Below, in pieces: positions 63,536 through 64,000 of a stretch of 64,000 bases of DNA. Where the stretch lies: assembly GCF_003671495.1 (NCBI RefSeq), contig NZ_RCHN01000015.1, positions 186,001-250,000 of the forward strand, read 5' to 3'. The stretch comes from Ketobacter sp. GTDB lineage: Bacteria; Pseudomonadota; Gammaproteobacteria; Pseudomonadales; Ketobacteraceae. Positions within the stretch are counted from its first letter, which is position 1. Each line of letters opens with the position of its first letter. Under the pieces are notes generated by a model. It did not search any database and was not told the origin of the DNA. It saw only the letters and a list, made by a program, of their open reading frames with translations. Both the position numbers and the translations under genes were made by a program.

Positions 63536-64000
63536 TTAATTCGCTCGCATGCGCTGCGTTCTGAAGCCTTTGACGCCGGAACGCAGCAACTGCCGCAGGA
63601 ACACCAGCACCGGGCTTTCATTGGGTTTGGTGGGCTTGCCCTGGGCAATGCGCTCCAGCTGCCGGGCATACCACACAGTTTCCATCATGGCCATATCATC
63701 AATCGGTTTGATGCCGGTGATGCGGGGCTTGATGTCGATGGACCGGGTGGCTCCACTCAGCAGGCGGGCGCTGAAATCCGGCTCCACCGCCAACGGCCGG
63801 GCCAGGCCGACCATGTCCGTGGCGCCGCTGGCGATGGCATCCGCCATTCCCTGGGCCGAACGAAAACCACCGGTGACCATTAGCGCGGTGCTCACCCGGG
63901 CGCGGATTTTCTCGGCGTACTCCATAAAATACGCTTCCCGGGCCTGGGTACTGGCTTTGACATTCTTGCCGGTCATCTCCGGAACCTCATAGGTGCCACC
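63536..64000 (-). CDS. NADH:flavin oxidoreductase (old yellow enzyme family), partial
   Basis: The C-terminal part of a flavin-dependent TIM-barrel oxidoreductase; its 5' end lies beyond the window. The frame stays open to base 64000 and reads GTYEVPEMTGK before an internal ATG at 63976. Recognisable parts are ALMVTGGFRSAQGMADAIASGATDMVGLARPLAVEPDF, the phosphate-binding loop and FMN contact of the family. These enzymes reduce activated alkenes or related substrates with NAD(P)H. It is convergent with the DUF481 gene. Confidence 0.9.
   Translation of the reverse strand, partial: GGTYEVPEMTGKNVKASTQAREAYFMEYAEKIRARVSTALMVTGGFRSAQGMADAIASGATDMVGLARPLAVEPDFSARLLSGATRSIDIKPRITGIKPIDDMAMMETVWYARQLERIAQGKPTKPNESPVLVFLRQLLRSGVKGFRTQRMRAN

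Overview
This looks like a chromosomal segment of a moderately GC-rich, free-living gammaproteobacterium. The evidence is a LexA/DinB pair with an E. coli-type SOS box, a PilU-type twitching ATPase, a C-terminal sorting tail of the GlyGly-CTERM kind, outer-membrane barrel proteins, and P450 and beta-oxidation genes. An Alcanivorax/Ketobacter-like marine relative is my guess from protein style, not something the sequence proves. No rRNA, tRNA, CRISPR array, prophage or insertion sequence was seen.

Region by region. 1-8.1 kb is housekeeping: a DUF445 membrane protein, a beta-lactamase-fold esterase, a DUF4112 protein, two tail-anchored proteins (one with a receiver domain), the divergent lexA-like/dinB pair around a consensus SOS box, and an alpha/beta hydrolase. 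8.6-9.7 kb is an AraC-type regulator. 9.7-42.9 kb is a large lipid-polyketide locus. On the minus strand, in transcription order, it has a type II thioesterase, a fatty-acyl-AMP ligase fused to an ACP, a two-module PKS (KS-AT-KR-ACP and KS-AT-DH-ER-KR-ACP), a one-module PKS (KS-AT-KR-ACP), a terminal C-A-KR-PCP-TE protein, a secreted lipase-like protein, a small membrane protein, an outer-membrane barrel and a LolA-like periplasmic carrier. A divergent MMPL/RND exporter closes the cluster. 42.9-47.4 kb has a secreted subtilase, a cytochrome P450 and a second AraC regulator. 47.4-53 kb has small metabolic and regulatory genes, a TetR/lipid-acyltransferase pair and rtcB. 53-64 kb has pilU, a second subtilase, a 43-residue membrane protein, ackA-pta, a DUF2797 protein, a dienoyl-CoA-isomerase-like enzyme, a DUF481 barrel and a flavin oxidoreductase cut by the window end.

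How the genes fit together. The central cluster reads as a fatty-acid-primed assembly line: FAAL-ACP start, three malonate extensions giving hydroxyl, saturated and hydroxyl positions, then a terminal non-ribosomal module with a ketoreductase and a thioesterase. Genes for crossing the envelope are encoded with it (MMPL in the inner membrane, LolA-like carrier in the periplasm, barrel and lipase-like protein outward). The set FAAL + PKS + discrete TE + MMPL + LolA-fold carrier parallels the mycobacterial PDIM (DIM) system (FadD26, Pps, TesA, MmpL7, LppX) in a Gram-negative setting. This is the strongest candidate for an undescribed system here.

A second notable element is the rtcB leader. It has a good sigma-70 promoter, an 11-codon ORF with a perfect Shine-Dalgarno, overlapping hairpins and an intrinsic terminator just upstream of rtcB, which together look like a transcription attenuator. 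Several other intergenic palindromes look like operators or sites that control translation; these are listed individually. Where starts were ambiguous I chose the ATG with the best ribosome binding site.
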